Below, piece after piece: positions 44,759-55,516 of a stretch of DNA of 64,000 nucleotides; within the stretch, counting starts at the first letter, position 1, and each line of letters opens with the position of its first letter. The DNA is from Pseudomonas viridiflava (GTDB lineage: Bacteria; Pseudomonadota; Gammaproteobacteria; Pseudomonadales; Pseudomonadaceae). Both the position numbers and the translations under genes were made by a program. Below the pieces are notes generated by a model, which worked only from the letters and a program-made list of their open reading frames with translations, made no database searches and was not told the DNA's origin. The stretch covers positions 1 through 64,000 of the forward strand of contig NZ_UUPU01000008.1 in the NCBI RefSeq assembly GCF_900591205.1, read 5' to 3'.

Positions 44759-44847
44759 TGTGGGAGCTGGCTTGCCTGCGATGGCGGTGGTTCAGCAATA
44801 TTTCTACTGCCTGACACTGCGCTATCGCAGGCAAGCCAGCTCCTACA
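44759..44847. repeat. REPIN, GCTGGCTTGCCTGCGAT type
   Basis: The inverted arms TGTGGGAGCTGGCTTGCC and GGCAAGCCAGCTCCTACA sit within the nic operon, between nicF and nicT. The arm sequence is the same as at 12835-12921 and 54607-54694. It may set differential expression of upstream and downstream operon genes. Confidence 0.85.
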
Positions 44848-44912
44848 TTGAGTCGGGGCGGCTTGCAGTTTTGTACAAGACCGCGCTCTATGGCGCGGTT
44901 CTTAGTAAATCC

Positions 44913-45545
44913 TTATTGCTCCCTGAACTTGCTCATCGCCTCCTGCTTGCTCACCACGTCGCCATACTTGCTGTCGATATCGAACAGGTTGGCTTCATGG
45001 GGCGCGGGGTGTCGATCGCCGACGCACTCACGCACGACGATGGTGCGAAACCCGTGCTGCACCGCATCCACCGCCGTGGCGCGAATGCAGCCGCTGGTGG
45101 AGCAGCCGGCCAGTACCACGGTGTCGATGCCTTGAGCGTGCAGCATCGGGGCCAGGCTGCTGCCGAAAAATGCGCTGGCGTATTGTTTGGTGATCACCAC
45201 TTCATCGGCCCGGGGCAGCACGTCGGTGCAGAACGCCGCGAGTGGGTTGCCCTCGACCATGTCCTTCATTACCGGGGCTTTCCTGACCCAGATCCCACCA
45301 TCCGCGAAATGGCCGGGATGGTAGCGGATATTGGTGTGCACCACCGCAATCCCATGCTCGCGGGCACTGGCCAGCAGCTCGACACTTTCGGCCACGGCGG
45401 TGACTACACCCGGCGCAAACAGCGGCGCACCTTCGGTGGTGTAGCCCTGCATAAAGTCGATCATCAGCAGCGCGGCTTTTTTACCGAAGCCGATACGATT
45501 ACCCCATACACCCTGGTAGTTGGCGTCGACGGATTGTTCGCTCAT
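44913..45545 (-). CDS. nicF: Maleamate amidohydrolase NicF
   Basis: Isochorismatase-like hydrolase of 210 residues that converts maleamate to maleate and ammonia. The family triad is Asp30 (LLMIDFMQG), Lys120 (ITKQYASAFFG) and Cys153 (LAGCSTSGCIRAT). The GCSTSGCIRATAVDA text and the gene's place in the nic cluster make NicF by far the most likely identity within this broad family. It lies between nicE and nicT, with about 97 bases before it and a REPIN after it. Confidence 0.93.
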   Translation of the reverse strand: MSEQSVDANYQGVWGNRIGFGKKAALLMIDFMQGYTTEGAPLFAPGVVTAVAESVELLASAREHGIAVVHTNIRYHPGHFADGGIWVRKAPVMKDMVEGNPLAAFCTDVLPRADEVVITKQYASAFFGSSLAPMLHAQGIDTVVLAGCSTSGCIRATAVDAVQHGFRTIVVRECVGDRHPAPHEANLFDIDSKYGDVVSKQEAMSKFREQ

Positions 45546-45642
45546 ATCTTCGAATCCTCATTTTGGCATTACACATACCCTGTGGTGAGCGCGCTTGTGT
45601 GGCCACAGATGCTCGGCAGCCACAGAAGCTCATTCTGCCGGC

Positions 45643-46395
45643 TTAGTAAGCGCCAGAGAGCAGGGCGCCGGCTCCAGGGACGATGGGTTCCAGGTCCAGA
45701 GCCTTGAGCATGGCGTAGGTGGTGGCGATGGCGGCGGTGAGCACCGGTTTGCCGGTTTGCGCCTCGACCTTGGCCACCACCGGCAGCGACTGCATCTGTA
45801 CGCAGGCCGAGAGCACGATCACATCGACGCCTTCCAGGTTCATCCCGGCGACGATGGCCGGCAGGTTGGCCGGGTCATGCCGGGCGACTTCGAGGTTGTC
45901 GGGGATCTCCAGGGCGCGCCAGTCCACCACGTCAAAACCTTCTTCGCGGATGTAGTTCACCACCAGTTCGGTCAGCGGTTTCATGTAGGGCGCGACGATT
46001 GCGATGCGCTTGGCGCCCATTACTTTCAGGCCCTCGATCAGCGCGCCGGCGCTGGTGATTACCGGGGCGTTCGCGTCGTTATCGGCGGTGGCCTTGCGCA
46101 GGCGTTGTTCGGAGTTGCGGTGATAGCCCAGCCCCATGGCCATGATCGCCACCAGGCACGCATAACCCAGCACGTCGACCTTGGCATCGGACAGCTCGAC
46201 GGCGCAGCGGTCGGACTCGCCGTCCATGGCCGCCAGTTCTTCCTTGCGCACCTGCTTCATGCGCATGCGGCTGGAGTGGAAAGTGAAGCGCTCGGGACGG
46301 ATCGCCTGGCGCGCGCTGAGCATCGCCGGAATCTCGGTTTCCATGGTGGTGTTGGAACTCGGCACGATCTGGCCGATGCGGTAGAGCTTCTGCAT
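45643..46395 (-). CDS. nicE: Maleate cis-trans isomerase NicE
   Basis: Asp/Glu-racemase-superfamily enzyme of 250 residues that turns maleate into fumarate, which enters the TCA cycle. The two catalytic Cys are in VLGYACLVAIMAMG and IVLSACVQMQSLP; YRIGQIVPSSNTTME is the typical N-terminus. The ATG at 46395 has AGGAGA upstream and is chosen over 46458, whose extra residues are a shadow of nicD. It is the last chemical step of the pathway, tightly after nicD. Confidence 0.93.
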   Translation of the reverse strand: MQKLYRIGQIVPSSNTTMETEIPAMLSARQAIRPERFTFHSSRMRMKQVRKEELAAMDGESDRCAVELSDAKVDVLGYACLVAIMAMGLGYHRNSEQRLRKATADNDANAPVITSAGALIEGLKVMGAKRIAIVAPYMKPLTELVVNYIREEGFDVVDWRALEIPDNLEVARHDPANLPAIVAGMNLEGVDVIVLSACVQMQSLPVVAKVEAQTGKPVLTAAIATTYAMLKALDLEPIVPGAGALLSGAY

Positions 46396-46405
46396 GGGGG
46401 TCTCC

Positions 46406-48387
<1,982 letters not shown>

Positions 48388-48391
48388 TTAA

Positions 48392-48403
48392 AGTGTATAC
48401 ACT
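48392..48403. promoter_or_regulatory. Putative NicR operator 1 (AGTGTATACACT)
   Basis: A perfect 12-bp palindrome about 55 bases before the nicC start. It shares the pattern RGYGTATACRCT with the second site near nicX (48566-48577). The position between divergent nicC and nicX, both NicR targets in P. putida, makes it a good candidate NicR site. Binding is not shown by the sequence itself. Confidence 0.6.
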
Positions 48404-48565
48404 CATTTTTTAAAATGGGAAGCCTGCTTTTATAAATTTATTTTTTGGCGGTATTTGTCCCCTGTAACGCATTATTCCCAATAAACACTAGGTCTGTTTC
48501 GATAGGTAACGCTTTGGTGCGATGCTTGCAGTCTGCCTGTAAATAAGGTCTTATCATTATTAATT

Positions 48566-48577
48566 GGCGTATACGCT
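48566..48577. promoter_or_regulatory. Putative NicR operator 2 (GGCGTATACGCT)
   Basis: The inner 10 bases GCGTATACGC are a perfect palindrome with the same GTATAC centre as the site at 48392-48403. It lies about 65 bases before the nicX start, close to where its promoter should be. Each divergent gene thus has one copy of the motif. Confidence 0.6.
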
Positions 48578-48641
48578 ATAAAAATGCACCAGGGTGAAGC
48601 GCGTCGCCAGAACTTGGTGCAGCCCCACAGGAGACAGGAAA

Positions 48642-49694
48642 ATGCCGGTAAGCGATTGCGAACTGACCCAGATGTTTGAACATGTGCTGACGCTGTCGAA
48701 GGTCGATCCGACCCAGAGCGTCGCCGTGCTCAAGAGCCATTACTCCGACCCGCGCACCGTGCGCGCCGCGATGGATGCGGCGCAGCGCCTGGGGGCCAAG
48801 GTGTATGCGGTGGAGCTGCCGTCGTTCAACCATCCCCGAGCGATGGGCAACGACATGACCGCTTACTGCGGCGACACCGCGCTTACCGGCAACCTCGCGG
48901 CCCAGCGCGCCCTGGAGGCGGCCGACCTGATCGTCGACACCATGATGCTGCTGCACTCACCGGAACAGGAGCAGATCCTCAAGACCGGCACGCGCATCCT
49001 GCTGGCCGTGGAGCCCCCGGAAGTGCTGGCGCGCATGCTGCCCACCGAGGCAGACAAGGTGCGCGTGCTGGCCGCTGAACAACTGCTGAAGCAGGCGCGT
49101 TCGATCCATGTGAAGTCCCGCGCCGGCAGTGATTTTCGCGCTGCATTGGGGCAATACCCGTCGGTGACCGAATACGGGTTTGCCGATGAACCGGGGCGTT
49201 GGGACCATTGGCCGAGCGGGTTCCTGTTCTCCTGGCCGAATGAAGAAACCGCCGAGGGCGTGCTGGTGCTGGACATCGGCGACATCCTGCTGCCGTTCAA
49301 GACCTACACCCGCGAGAAGATCACGCTGGAGATCGAGAAGGGCTTTATCACCAGGATCCACGGGGGGTTCGAGGCCGAATACCTGCGCGACTACATGAAG
49401 TATTTCAACGACCCCGAGGTGTATGGCATCTCCCATATCGGCTGGGGCTTGCAGCCCAGGGCGCAGTGGACGGCCATGGGCTTGCACGACAAGAACGACG
49501 GGATGTGCATGGATGCGCGGGCGTTCTACGGTAATTTCCTGTTCTCCACCGGGCCGAATACCGAGGTGGGCGGCACGCGCAAGACCCCGTGCCATATGGA
49601 TATTCCGCTGCGCAATTGTGATGTGTACCTGGATGATGAAGCGGTGGTGATCGCTGGGGATGTGGTTGCGCCAGTAGCCTCCCTGGCTCGCTGA
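48642..49694 (+). CDS. nicX: 2,5-dihydroxypyridine 5,6-dioxygenase NicX
   Basis: Fe(II) ring-cleavage dioxygenase of 350 residues that opens 2,5-dihydroxypyridine to N-formylmaleamate. Metal ligands His265 (GISHIGWGL), His318 and Asp320 (TPCHMDIP) fall at the positions I recall for the P. putida enzyme. The ATG at 48642 has GGAGA 7 bases upstream and is preferred to 48594. It is divergent from nicC and followed by nicR, the arrangement known from P. putida. Confidence 0.95.
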   Translation: MPVSDCELTQMFEHVLTLSKVDPTQSVAVLKSHYSDPRTVRAAMDAAQRLGAKVYAVELPSFNHPRAMGNDMTAYCGDTALTGNLAAQRALEAADLIVDTMMLLHSPEQEQILKTGTRILLAVEPPEVLARMLPTEADKVRVLAAEQLLKQARSIHVKSRAGSDFRAALGQYPSVTEYGFADEPGRWDHWPSGFLFSWPNEETAEGVLVLDIGDILLPFKTYTREKITLEIEKGFITRIHGGFEAEYLRDYMKYFNDPEVYGISHIGWGLQPRAQWTAMGLHDKNDGMCMDARAFYGNFLFSTGPNTEVGGTRKTPCHMDIPLRNCDVYLDDEAVVIAGDVVAPVASLAR

Positions 49695-49705
49695 AGATCC
49701 AGGTG

Positions 49706-49793
49706 TGTGTGCGGGCTTGCTCGCGAATGCGCTGTATCAGTCACTGAAGATGTCGACTGAACCGCTGCATTCGCGAGCAAGCCCGCTCCCACA
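49706..49793. repeat. REPIN, GCGGGCTTGCTCGCGA type
   Basis: The arms TGTGTGCGGGCTTGCTCGCG and CGCGAGCAAGCCCGCTCCCACA are inverted around about 40 bases, between nicX and nicR. It is close in type to 57244-57332. It may reduce read-through from nicX into the regulator gene. Confidence 0.85.
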
Positions 49794-49849
49794 TTTTGAA
49801 CGGTGTTTCTTCAGCAAGATCCTTGAGTCATTCGCCTATCCCCGCCATC

Positions 49850-50320
49850 ATGCCTCCCCATCGCACATCACCCACTGAGCCCGCCGTGCCTGATTCCTAT
49901 GTCTTTTCTGAACAAGTTGGCCACCTGTTGCGCAAGGCATACCAGCGCCATCTGGCGATCTTTCAGCAGAATGTCGGCGACTCGCAGCTCACCGCCGTGC
50001 AGTTCGTCACCCTGTGCGCCCTGCGCGATCACGGTGCAAGTTCGCTCACCGAACTGGTCAAGGCCACGGCCGTGGACCAGGCGACCATTCGCGGTATCGT
50101 CGAGCGGCTCAAGGCCAAGGAACTGATCACGCTGGAGCCGGACCCGCAGGACAAGCGCAAGGTGGTGGTGGACTTGTCTGCCTGTGGCGCCGAATTGGTC
50201 GCCCAGACTGCGCCGCGTGCAGCGCAGATCAGTGAGCTGACCATGAGCAACCTCAACCCCGCCGAGCGCGTGGCGGTGCTGTTTCTGCTGCGCAAGATGA
50301 TCGACGATCCGCAAGACTGA
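49850..50320 (+). CDS. nicR: MarR-family repressor NicR
   Basis: MarR-type winged-helix regulator of 156 residues. The DNA-binding part is LTAVQFVTLCALRDHGASSLTELVKATAVDQATIRGIVERLKAKELITLEPDPQDKRKVVVDLSACG, with dimer helices at both ends. In P. putida NicR represses nicX and nicC until 6-hydroxynicotinate binds; the same arrangement is seen here. The start is uncertain: the ATG at 49850 lacks a clear ribosome site, and a downstream GTG near 49886 is an alternative. Confidence 0.9.
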   Translation: MPPHRTSPTEPAVPDSYVFSEQVGHLLRKAYQRHLAIFQQNVGDSQLTAVQFVTLCALRDHGASSLTELVKATAVDQATIRGIVERLKAKELITLEPDPQDKRKVVVDLSACGAELVAQTAPRAAQISELTMSNLNPAERVAVLFLLRKMIDDPQD

Positions 50321-50323
50321 TCC

Positions 50324-50420
50324 CCTGTGGCGAGGGCGCTTGCTCCGGTTGGGTCGCGAAGCGGCCCTAAAAGATGGGCCTGCTGCGCAGTCCAACGCGA
50401 ACAAGCGCCCTCGCCACAGG
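50324..50420. repeat. REP inverted pair, GGCGAGGGCGCTTG type
   Basis: The 19-bp arms CCTGTGGCGAGGGCGCTTG and CAAGCGCCCTCGCCACAGG are perfectly inverted around about 60 bases that hold a smaller GC-rich hairpin. It starts right after the nicR stop. The same arm appears once at 20235-20256. About 150 bases remain before nicA and must hold its promoter. Confidence 0.85.
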
Positions 50421-50571
50421 TGTTGAGTACGGCTTCTGGCATCGTTTTTGCTCCGAGTTGATGTAGCAGCCACTTCATGAGTCAAGTGTGTCGCGAGGCC
50501 CCAGGTCCGCGATGCTTTTTTTTGGCTGTTTCATGTAGTGATTGCTTCATCAACTGTTACGGGCGAAGCGA

Positions 50572-51063
50572 ATGATCAGCCAGCACATTACGGTAACGCT
50601 TGAGGTCAATGGCAACACCTGCGAAGTCAGCGCAATGGCGGACACTCCGCTATTGCTGGTGCTGCGCAATGACCTGGCGCTCAACGGCCCCAAATACGGT
50701 TGCGGCCTGGGGGAGTGCGGCGCCTGTACGGTCATCGTCGATGGCGTCGCCGCACGCTCCTGCGTGTTCCCGTTGGCGGGCGCGGCGGGGCGCGCAATCG
50801 TCACTCTCGAGGGCCTGGGCACACGCCAGGCGCCGCACCCGGTACAGCAAGCCTTTATCGACGAGCAAGCCGCGCAATGCGGCTATTGCCTCAACGGCAT
50901 GATCATGACCGCCAAGGCGTTGCTCGACCGTAACCCCAACCCCAGCGAAGCCGAGGTGCGCGCTGAGCTGTCGGGCAACCTCTGCCGTTGCGGCACCCAT
51001 ATCGAAATCCTGCGTGCAGTGTTGCGTGCCGCTCAACTCATGACCGTGGATGGCCGACCATGA
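50572..51063 (+). CDS. nicA: Nicotinate dehydrogenase small [2Fe-2S] subunit NicA
   Basis: Protein of 163 residues carrying two [2Fe-2S] clusters. The plant-type cluster is KYGCGLGECGACTVIVDG with a further Cys in ARSCVFPL; the second cluster is in QCGYCLNGMIM and GNLCRCGTHIEI. With NicB it oxidises nicotinate to 6-hydroxynicotinate. The ATG at 50572 is chosen over 50542. It overlaps nicB by 4 bases (ATGA). In P. putida NicS represses this operon. A weak CACTT-N7-CAAGTG pair near 50470-50489 could be an operator, but I do not trust it. Confidence 0.94.
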   Translation: MISQHITVTLEVNGNTCEVSAMADTPLLLVLRNDLALNGPKYGCGLGECGACTVIVDGVAARSCVFPLAGAAGRAIVTLEGLGTRQAPHPVQQAFIDEQAAQCGYCLNGMIMTAKALLDRNPNPSEAEVRAELSGNLCRCGTHIEILRAVLRAAQLMTVDGRP

Positions 51064-54000
51064 CCGATATCTCCCGTGACCAGTGGCTGGCCAAAGCCGG
51101 CGTGTTATTGATCGTCGATGATGTGCTGCCGCCTTCGGGGCCGGTGGCCAAGGGCGGTAGTCCGACGGTGAAGCCCAAGGAGCTGGGGCTGTTTATCGCG
51201 GTGAACGATGATGGTTTGGTCTACGCGTTCAATGGGCATGTGGACCTGGGCACCGGCATTCGTACCTCGCTGGCGCAGATTGTGGCCGAAGAGCTGGACC
51301 TGACGATGGACCAGATCAAGATGGTCCTGGGCGACACCGAGCGCGTGCCGAACCAGGGCGCAACCATTGCCAGCGCGACCTTGCAGATTTCCGCGATTCC
51401 CCTGCGCAATGCGGCCGCCGAAGCGCGGCGATTTCTGCTGGCGCGGGCGGCAGGGCGTTGGGGCGTGAGTACCGCCGGGCTCAAGATTGAGGCCGGCGTT
51501 ATACAGGCGCCGGACGGGCGCACCACAACCTATGGCGAGCTGGTCAGCGGGCAGCATGATCAACTGCGCATCAGCGGCGATGCGCCGTTAAAAGCCATCG
51601 AGGATTACCGCCTGGTGGGCAAGGGCGCCGCACGCGTGGATATCCCCGGCAAAGCCACCGGCGAGTTGACCTACGTGCATGACATGCGCGTGCCCGACAT
51701 GCTCCATGGCCGCGTGGTGCGCCCACCTTATGCGGGGCTGGATGGCGGGGATTTTGTCGGCAATAGCCTGCTGAGTGTGGATGAGGCGTCCATCGCGCAT
51801 ATCCCGGGGATTGTCGCGGTGGTGGTGATTCGCGATTTTGTCGGCGTGGTGGCGCTGCGCGAAGAGCAGGCGATCAAGGCGGCCCATGCGCTGCAGGTGC
51901 ACTGGAAACCCTGGAACAACGCCTTGCCGGACATGAGCGATGTGGAGCAGGCGATCCGCGACAACCCACGGGTACGTCGCACCGTGCTCGACCAGGGCGC
52001 TGTCGACGATGCCCTGGCCGGTGCCAGCCAGCGCATGCCGCGCAGTTATTTGTGGCCGTACCAGATGCACGGTTCGATCGGCCCGTCCTGCGGCGTGGCG
52101 GATTACCAGGCGACGGGCAGCCGCGTGTGGTCCGGCAGCCAGAACCCGCATCTGCTGCGCGCCGACCTTGCCTGGTTGCTGGAATGCGATGAAGCGCTGA
52201 TCGAGGTGATCCGTATGGAAGCCTCCGGTTGTTACGGGCGCAATTGCGCCGACGATGTGTGCGCCGACGCGTTGCTGTTGTCCCGCGCCGTGGGCAAGCC
52301 GGTGCGGGTGCAACTGAGCCGCGAGCAAGAGCACCTGTGGGAGCCCAAGGGCACCGCGCAATTGATGGACGTAGACGGCGGCCTCAACGCCGACGGCAGC
52401 ATTGCCGCCTACGATTTTGAAACCAGTTACCCGTCCAATGGCGCACCGACCCTGGCGCTGTTGCTCACCGGCCGCGTAGAGCCGGTGGCGGCGATGTTCG
52501 AGATGGGCGACCGCACCTCGATCCCGCCCTACGACATCGACCACCTGCGCGTGAGCATCAACGACATGGCGCCCATCGTGCGCGCCTCATGGATGCGTGG
52601 CGTATCGGCGCTGCCCAACACCTTTGCCCATGAGTCCTATATCGACGAGCTGGCGTTTGCCGCCGGGGTCGATCCGGTGGAATACCGTCTGCGTTACTTG
52701 AAGGATCAGCGCGCCATCGACCTGGTGAAGTCCACTGCCGAACGCGCCAACTGGGCCCCGCGCACCGCGCCGATGCAAACCCCCAATGAAGACCACCTGT
52801 TACGCGGTCGCGGCTTTGCCTATGCGCGCTACATCCATAGCAAGTTCCCCGGTTTCGGCGCGGCATGGGCGGCCTGGGTGGCGGACGTGGCCATCGACAA
52901 ACAGACCGGCGATGTGTCGGTGACGCGGGTGGTGATCGGCCATGATTCGGGGATGATGATCAACCCGGCGGGGGTGCAGCATCAGATCCACGGCAATGTG
53001 ATCCAGTCCACCAGCCGCGTGCTCAAGGAGCGCGTGACCTTTGAAGAGTCGACGGTGGCGAGCAAGGAGTGGGGCGGTTACCCGATCCTGACCTTCCCGG
53101 AAATCCCCAAGATCGACGTCATGATGATGCCGCGCCAGGATCAGCCGCCCATGGGCGCCGGTGAATCGGCGTCGGTGCCGAGTGCGGCGGCGATTGCCAA
53201 TGCGATCTACGACGCCACCGGGATTCGCTTTCGCGAGTTGCCGATCACCCCCGAGCGCGTGCTGGCGGCGCTGAATGCCGCCACCTTGGGCGAGCCGGCC
53301 AAGTCACCGCGAAAGCGTCGCACGTGGTGGTTCGGTGCGCTGTTTGCCACCTTGGGCGCGCTGTTGGCCACAGCTTGGCCGTTTCATAATGAAATCGCAC
53401 CGATTGCGCCGCCCAGCGCGGGCACCTGGTCCAAGGCCACCCTGGAACGCGGGCGCTTGCTGGCGGCCGTCGGCGATTGCGCGGTGTGCCATACCGCGCC
53501 CGGTGGCGCGACCAATGCCGGCGGGCTGGCGATGCAGACGCCGTTCGGCACGCTGTACAGCAGCAATATCACCCCGGATGTGCAGACCGGCATCGGCGCC
53601 TGGTCCTACCCCGCCTTTGAGCGAGCAATGCGCGACGGGATTGGCCGCGATGGGCGCAACCTGTACCCGGCGTTTCCCTACACCGCGTTTCGCAATATCA
53701 ATGATGCGGATATGCAGGCGCTGTACGCCTACCTGATGTCCCAGGCGCCGGTCAGCCAGGCGCCGACGCCGAATGCCATGCGTTTCCCGTTCAATATGCG
53801 GCCGTTGATGGCGGGGTGGAATGCCCTGAATTTAAGGCGCGGCGAAATCACCCCACAGCCTGAGCGCAGTGAGCAATGGAATCGCGGGAATTATCTGGTG
53901 AACGGTTTGGGCCACTGCGCGGCATGCCATTCGCCACGCGATTTTATGGGCGCGCAGAAGGGCGGTAAATCCTTCCTGGCCGGGGGCATGGTGGATGGTT

Positions 54001-54581
54001 GGGAGGCGCCGGCGTTGACGGGGTTGTCCAAGGCGCCGACGCCATGGACCGAAGATCAGCTGTTCACCTACTTGAGCACCGGTTATTCGGATGCGCATGG
54101 CGTGGCGGCGGGCCCGATGGGGCCGGTGGTGAGTGAATTGTCGAAGCTGCCCAAGGCGGATATCCGTGCCATGGCGGTGTACCTGGCATCGCTCAATGGC
54201 GAGGTTGCGGCTGAGGCTCAGGTGGCAGCGGCGGTCACGGTGCCCAACCCGAACGGGCGACGCGTGTTCGAAGGCTCGTGCAGGGCCTGCCATGCCGATG
54301 GCCTGGGGCCGACACTGTTTGGCGTCAGTCCGTCATTGGCCACCAACACCAACGTGCACAGCGATCAGCCGGACAACTTGATCAAGGTGATTTTGCAGGG
54401 TATCAACACCCCGGCGACCAAGGATCTGGGCTATATGCCGGGGTTCAAGGACAGCCTGTCCAACACTCAAGTGGCGGATCTGGTGGCGTACCTGCGCGGG
54501 CAGTTCGCGCCGAATGCAGCGGCGTGGAAGGGGTTGGAGCAGAAGGTCGCACACCTGCGCGCCAACCCCGGCACCCATTGA
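51060..54581 (+). CDS. nicB: Nicotinate dehydrogenase large subunit NicB (molybdopterin domain fused to three c-type hemes)
   Basis: Protein of 1173 residues. Residues ~1-750 are an isoquinoline-oxidoreductase-type molybdenum hydroxylase (FNGHVDLGTGIRTSLAQIVAEEL, GSIGPSCGVADY, ASGCYGRNCADDVCADALLLSRAVGKPVRV, PPMGAGESASVPSAAAIANAI). A transmembrane helix is near residues 763-782 (WWFGALFATLGALLATAW). The tail then has three heme-binding CxxCH sites at Cys807, Cys953 and Cys1074 (CAVCH, CAACH, CRACH). Electrons from nicotinate hydroxylation thus pass via NicA to membrane cytochromes and the respiratory chain rather than NAD. The hemes imply that the tail faces the periplasm. It overlaps nicA by 4 bases. 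Confidence 0.95.
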   Translation: MTDISRDQWLAKAGVLLIVDDVLPPSGPVAKGGSPTVKPKELGLFIAVNDDGLVYAFNGHVDLGTGIRTSLAQIVAEELDLTMDQIKMVLGDTERVPNQGATIASATLQISAIPLRNAAAEARRFLLARAAGRWGVSTAGLKIEAGVIQAPDGRTTTYGELVSGQHDQLRISGDAPLKAIEDYRLVGKGAARVDIPGKATGELTYVHDMRVPDMLHGRVVRPPYAGLDGGDFVGNSLLSVDEASIAHIPGIVAVVVIRDFVGVVALREEQAIKAAHALQVHWKPWNNALPDMSDVEQAIRDNPRVRRTVLDQGAVDDALAGASQRMPRSYLWPYQMHGSIGPSCGVADYQATGSRVWSGSQNPHLLRADLAWLLECDEALIEVIRMEASGCYGRNCADDVCADALLLSRAVGKPVRVQLSREQEHLWEPKGTAQLMDVDGGLNADGSIAAYDFETSYPSNGAPTLALLLTGRVEPVAAMFEMGDRTSIPPYDIDHLRVSINDMAPIVRASWMRGVSALPNTFAHESYIDELAFAAGVDPVEYRLRYLKDQRAIDLVKSTAERANWAPRTAPMQTPNEDHLLRGRGFAYARYIHSKFPGFGAAWAAWVADVAIDKQTGDVSVTRVVIGHDSGMMINPAGVQHQIHGNVIQSTSRVLKERVTFEESTVASKEWGGYPILTFPEIPKIDVMMMPRQDQPPMGAGESASVPSAAAIANAIYDATGIRFRELPITPERVLAALNAATLGEPAKSPRKRRTWWFGALFATLGALLATAWPFHNEIAPIAPPSAGTWSKATLERGRLLAAVGDCAVCHTAPGGATNAGGLAMQTPFGTLYSSNITPDVQTGIGAWSYPAFERAMRDGIGRDGRNLYPAFPYTAFRNINDADMQALYAYLMSQAPVSQAPTPNAMRFPFNMRPLMAGWNALNLRRGEITPQPERSEQWNRGNYLVNGLGHCAACHSPRDFMGAQKGGKSFLAGGMVDGWEAPALTGLSKAPTPWTEDQLFTYLSTGYSDAHGVAAGPMGPVVSELSKLPKADIRAMAVYLASLNGEVAAEAQVAAAVTVPNPNGRRVFEGSCRACHADGLGPTLFGVSPSLATNTNVHSDQPDNLIKVILQGINTPATKDLGYMPGFKDSLSNTQVADLVAYLRGQFAPNAAAWKGLEQKVAHLRANPGTH

Positions 54582-54606
54582 TATCTCAAGGCTGATGAAG
54601 ATCAAC

Positions 54607-54694
54607 TGTGGGAGCTGGCTTGCCTGCGATGAGGGCGGTTCAGTTGCTGAAGGGTTAGCTGACGCACCGCTATCGCAGGCAAGCCAGCTCCCAC
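54607..54694. repeat. REPIN, GCTGGCTTGCCTGCGAT type
   Basis: The inverted arms TGTGGGAGCTGGCTTGCC and GGCAAGCCAGCTCCCAC lie between the convergent ends of nicB and nicS. This is the third copy of this arm type in the window. It probably separates the two transcripts. Confidence 0.85.
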
Positions 54695-54709
54695 CGTTTG
54701 ATTGGGTTT

Positions 54710-55357
54710 CTACAGTGGCGTCGGGGACACTCCGCGCAGCACCAGGTCGCTGATAAACCCCAGCCAATCCTGCTGCAGACCTTGATCCGCGAGGTTTTCC
54801 CCCAGGAACGAGCTGAGGGTATGGCGGTTGGAGTTATAGAAGTAGCACAGCGAGGCGATCATCAAGTACACGTGCTTGAGGTCCAGATCCTGACGGAACA
54901 CGCCCTGGGCCTGACCCGCTTGGATAATCGGCCGCAGCACGCCGACCGCTTCCCCCGACAGCCTGCGCAGTTCGCCGGACTGCTGCGCGTGTTTGCCCTG
55001 GTGCAGGTTCTCGATGCTCAGGATCGCCACGAATTCGGGGTGCTTGACGTAGTAGTTCCAGATAAACGCCACCAGCTCGTGCAGGGCCTGCAAGGGTGAG
55101 TTCAGGTCCAGCTTGAGCTTGCTTTCGGCCTTGTTGAATTGCTCGTAAATGTGTTCCAGCACGCAGACGAACAGGTGTTCCTTGCTGCCGAAATAGTAAT
55201 AAAGCATGCGGTCGTTGGAGTCGGCCTCCTTGGAGATGGTGTCGACACGCCCACCGGAATACCCGTCGCGGGTAAACACCTTGACCGCCGCCTGCAAGAT
55301 GCGCGCACGCGTCTGGTCGGCCTGTTGGGCCCGAATACCGGTCTTCTTGATCCCCAT
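54710..55357 (-). CDS. nicS: TetR-family regulator, probably NicS
   Basis: Regulator of 215 residues. The TetR helix-turn-helix is ADQTRARILQAAVKVFTRDGYSGGRVDTISKEADSNDRMLYYYFGSKEHLF, and the C-terminal ligand domain is all-helical. It sits beside nicAB, as NicS does in P. putida, where it represses nicAB until nicotinate or 6-hydroxynicotinate binds. Identity rests mainly on context. It is divergent from ggt, so control of ggt is also possible. The ATG at 55357 is chosen because it opens the conserved part; upstream starts at 55399 or 55498 add residues without family likeness. Confidence 0.75.
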   Translation of the reverse strand: MGIKKTGIRAQQADQTRARILQAAVKVFTRDGYSGGRVDTISKEADSNDRMLYYYFGSKEHLFVCVLEHIYEQFNKAESKLKLDLNSPLQALHELVAFIWNYYVKHPEFVAILSIENLHQGKHAQQSGELRRLSGEAVGVLRPIIQAGQAQGVFRQDLDLKHVYLMIASLCYFYNSNRHTLSSFLGENLADQGLQQDWLGFISDLVLRGVSPTPL

Positions 55358-55516
55358 CTCAAAGTGCCTTGCAGCCTGTCTGGGCGCGAAATATAGCATG
55401 CGCTTTTTCTGGGCCGTTCTGTGACCGACAAGTTCTGTAATAAAAACGCCATTGCGCTGGGGATTAAATCCAGGACGGGCTATTTTGGTGCATCTCAATA
55501 ACTAGAGTAGCCATGG

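Noticed and set aside
43047..45707. 886-codon plus-strand open frame across nicT and nicF
   Set aside because: It is antisense to clear nicT and nicF genes and crosses a REPIN; its composition is typical of an antisense reading.
50470..50489. CACTT-N7-CAAGTG as a NicS operator
   Set aside because: The arms are only 5-6 bases, imperfectly matched, and no second copy was found near nicA.
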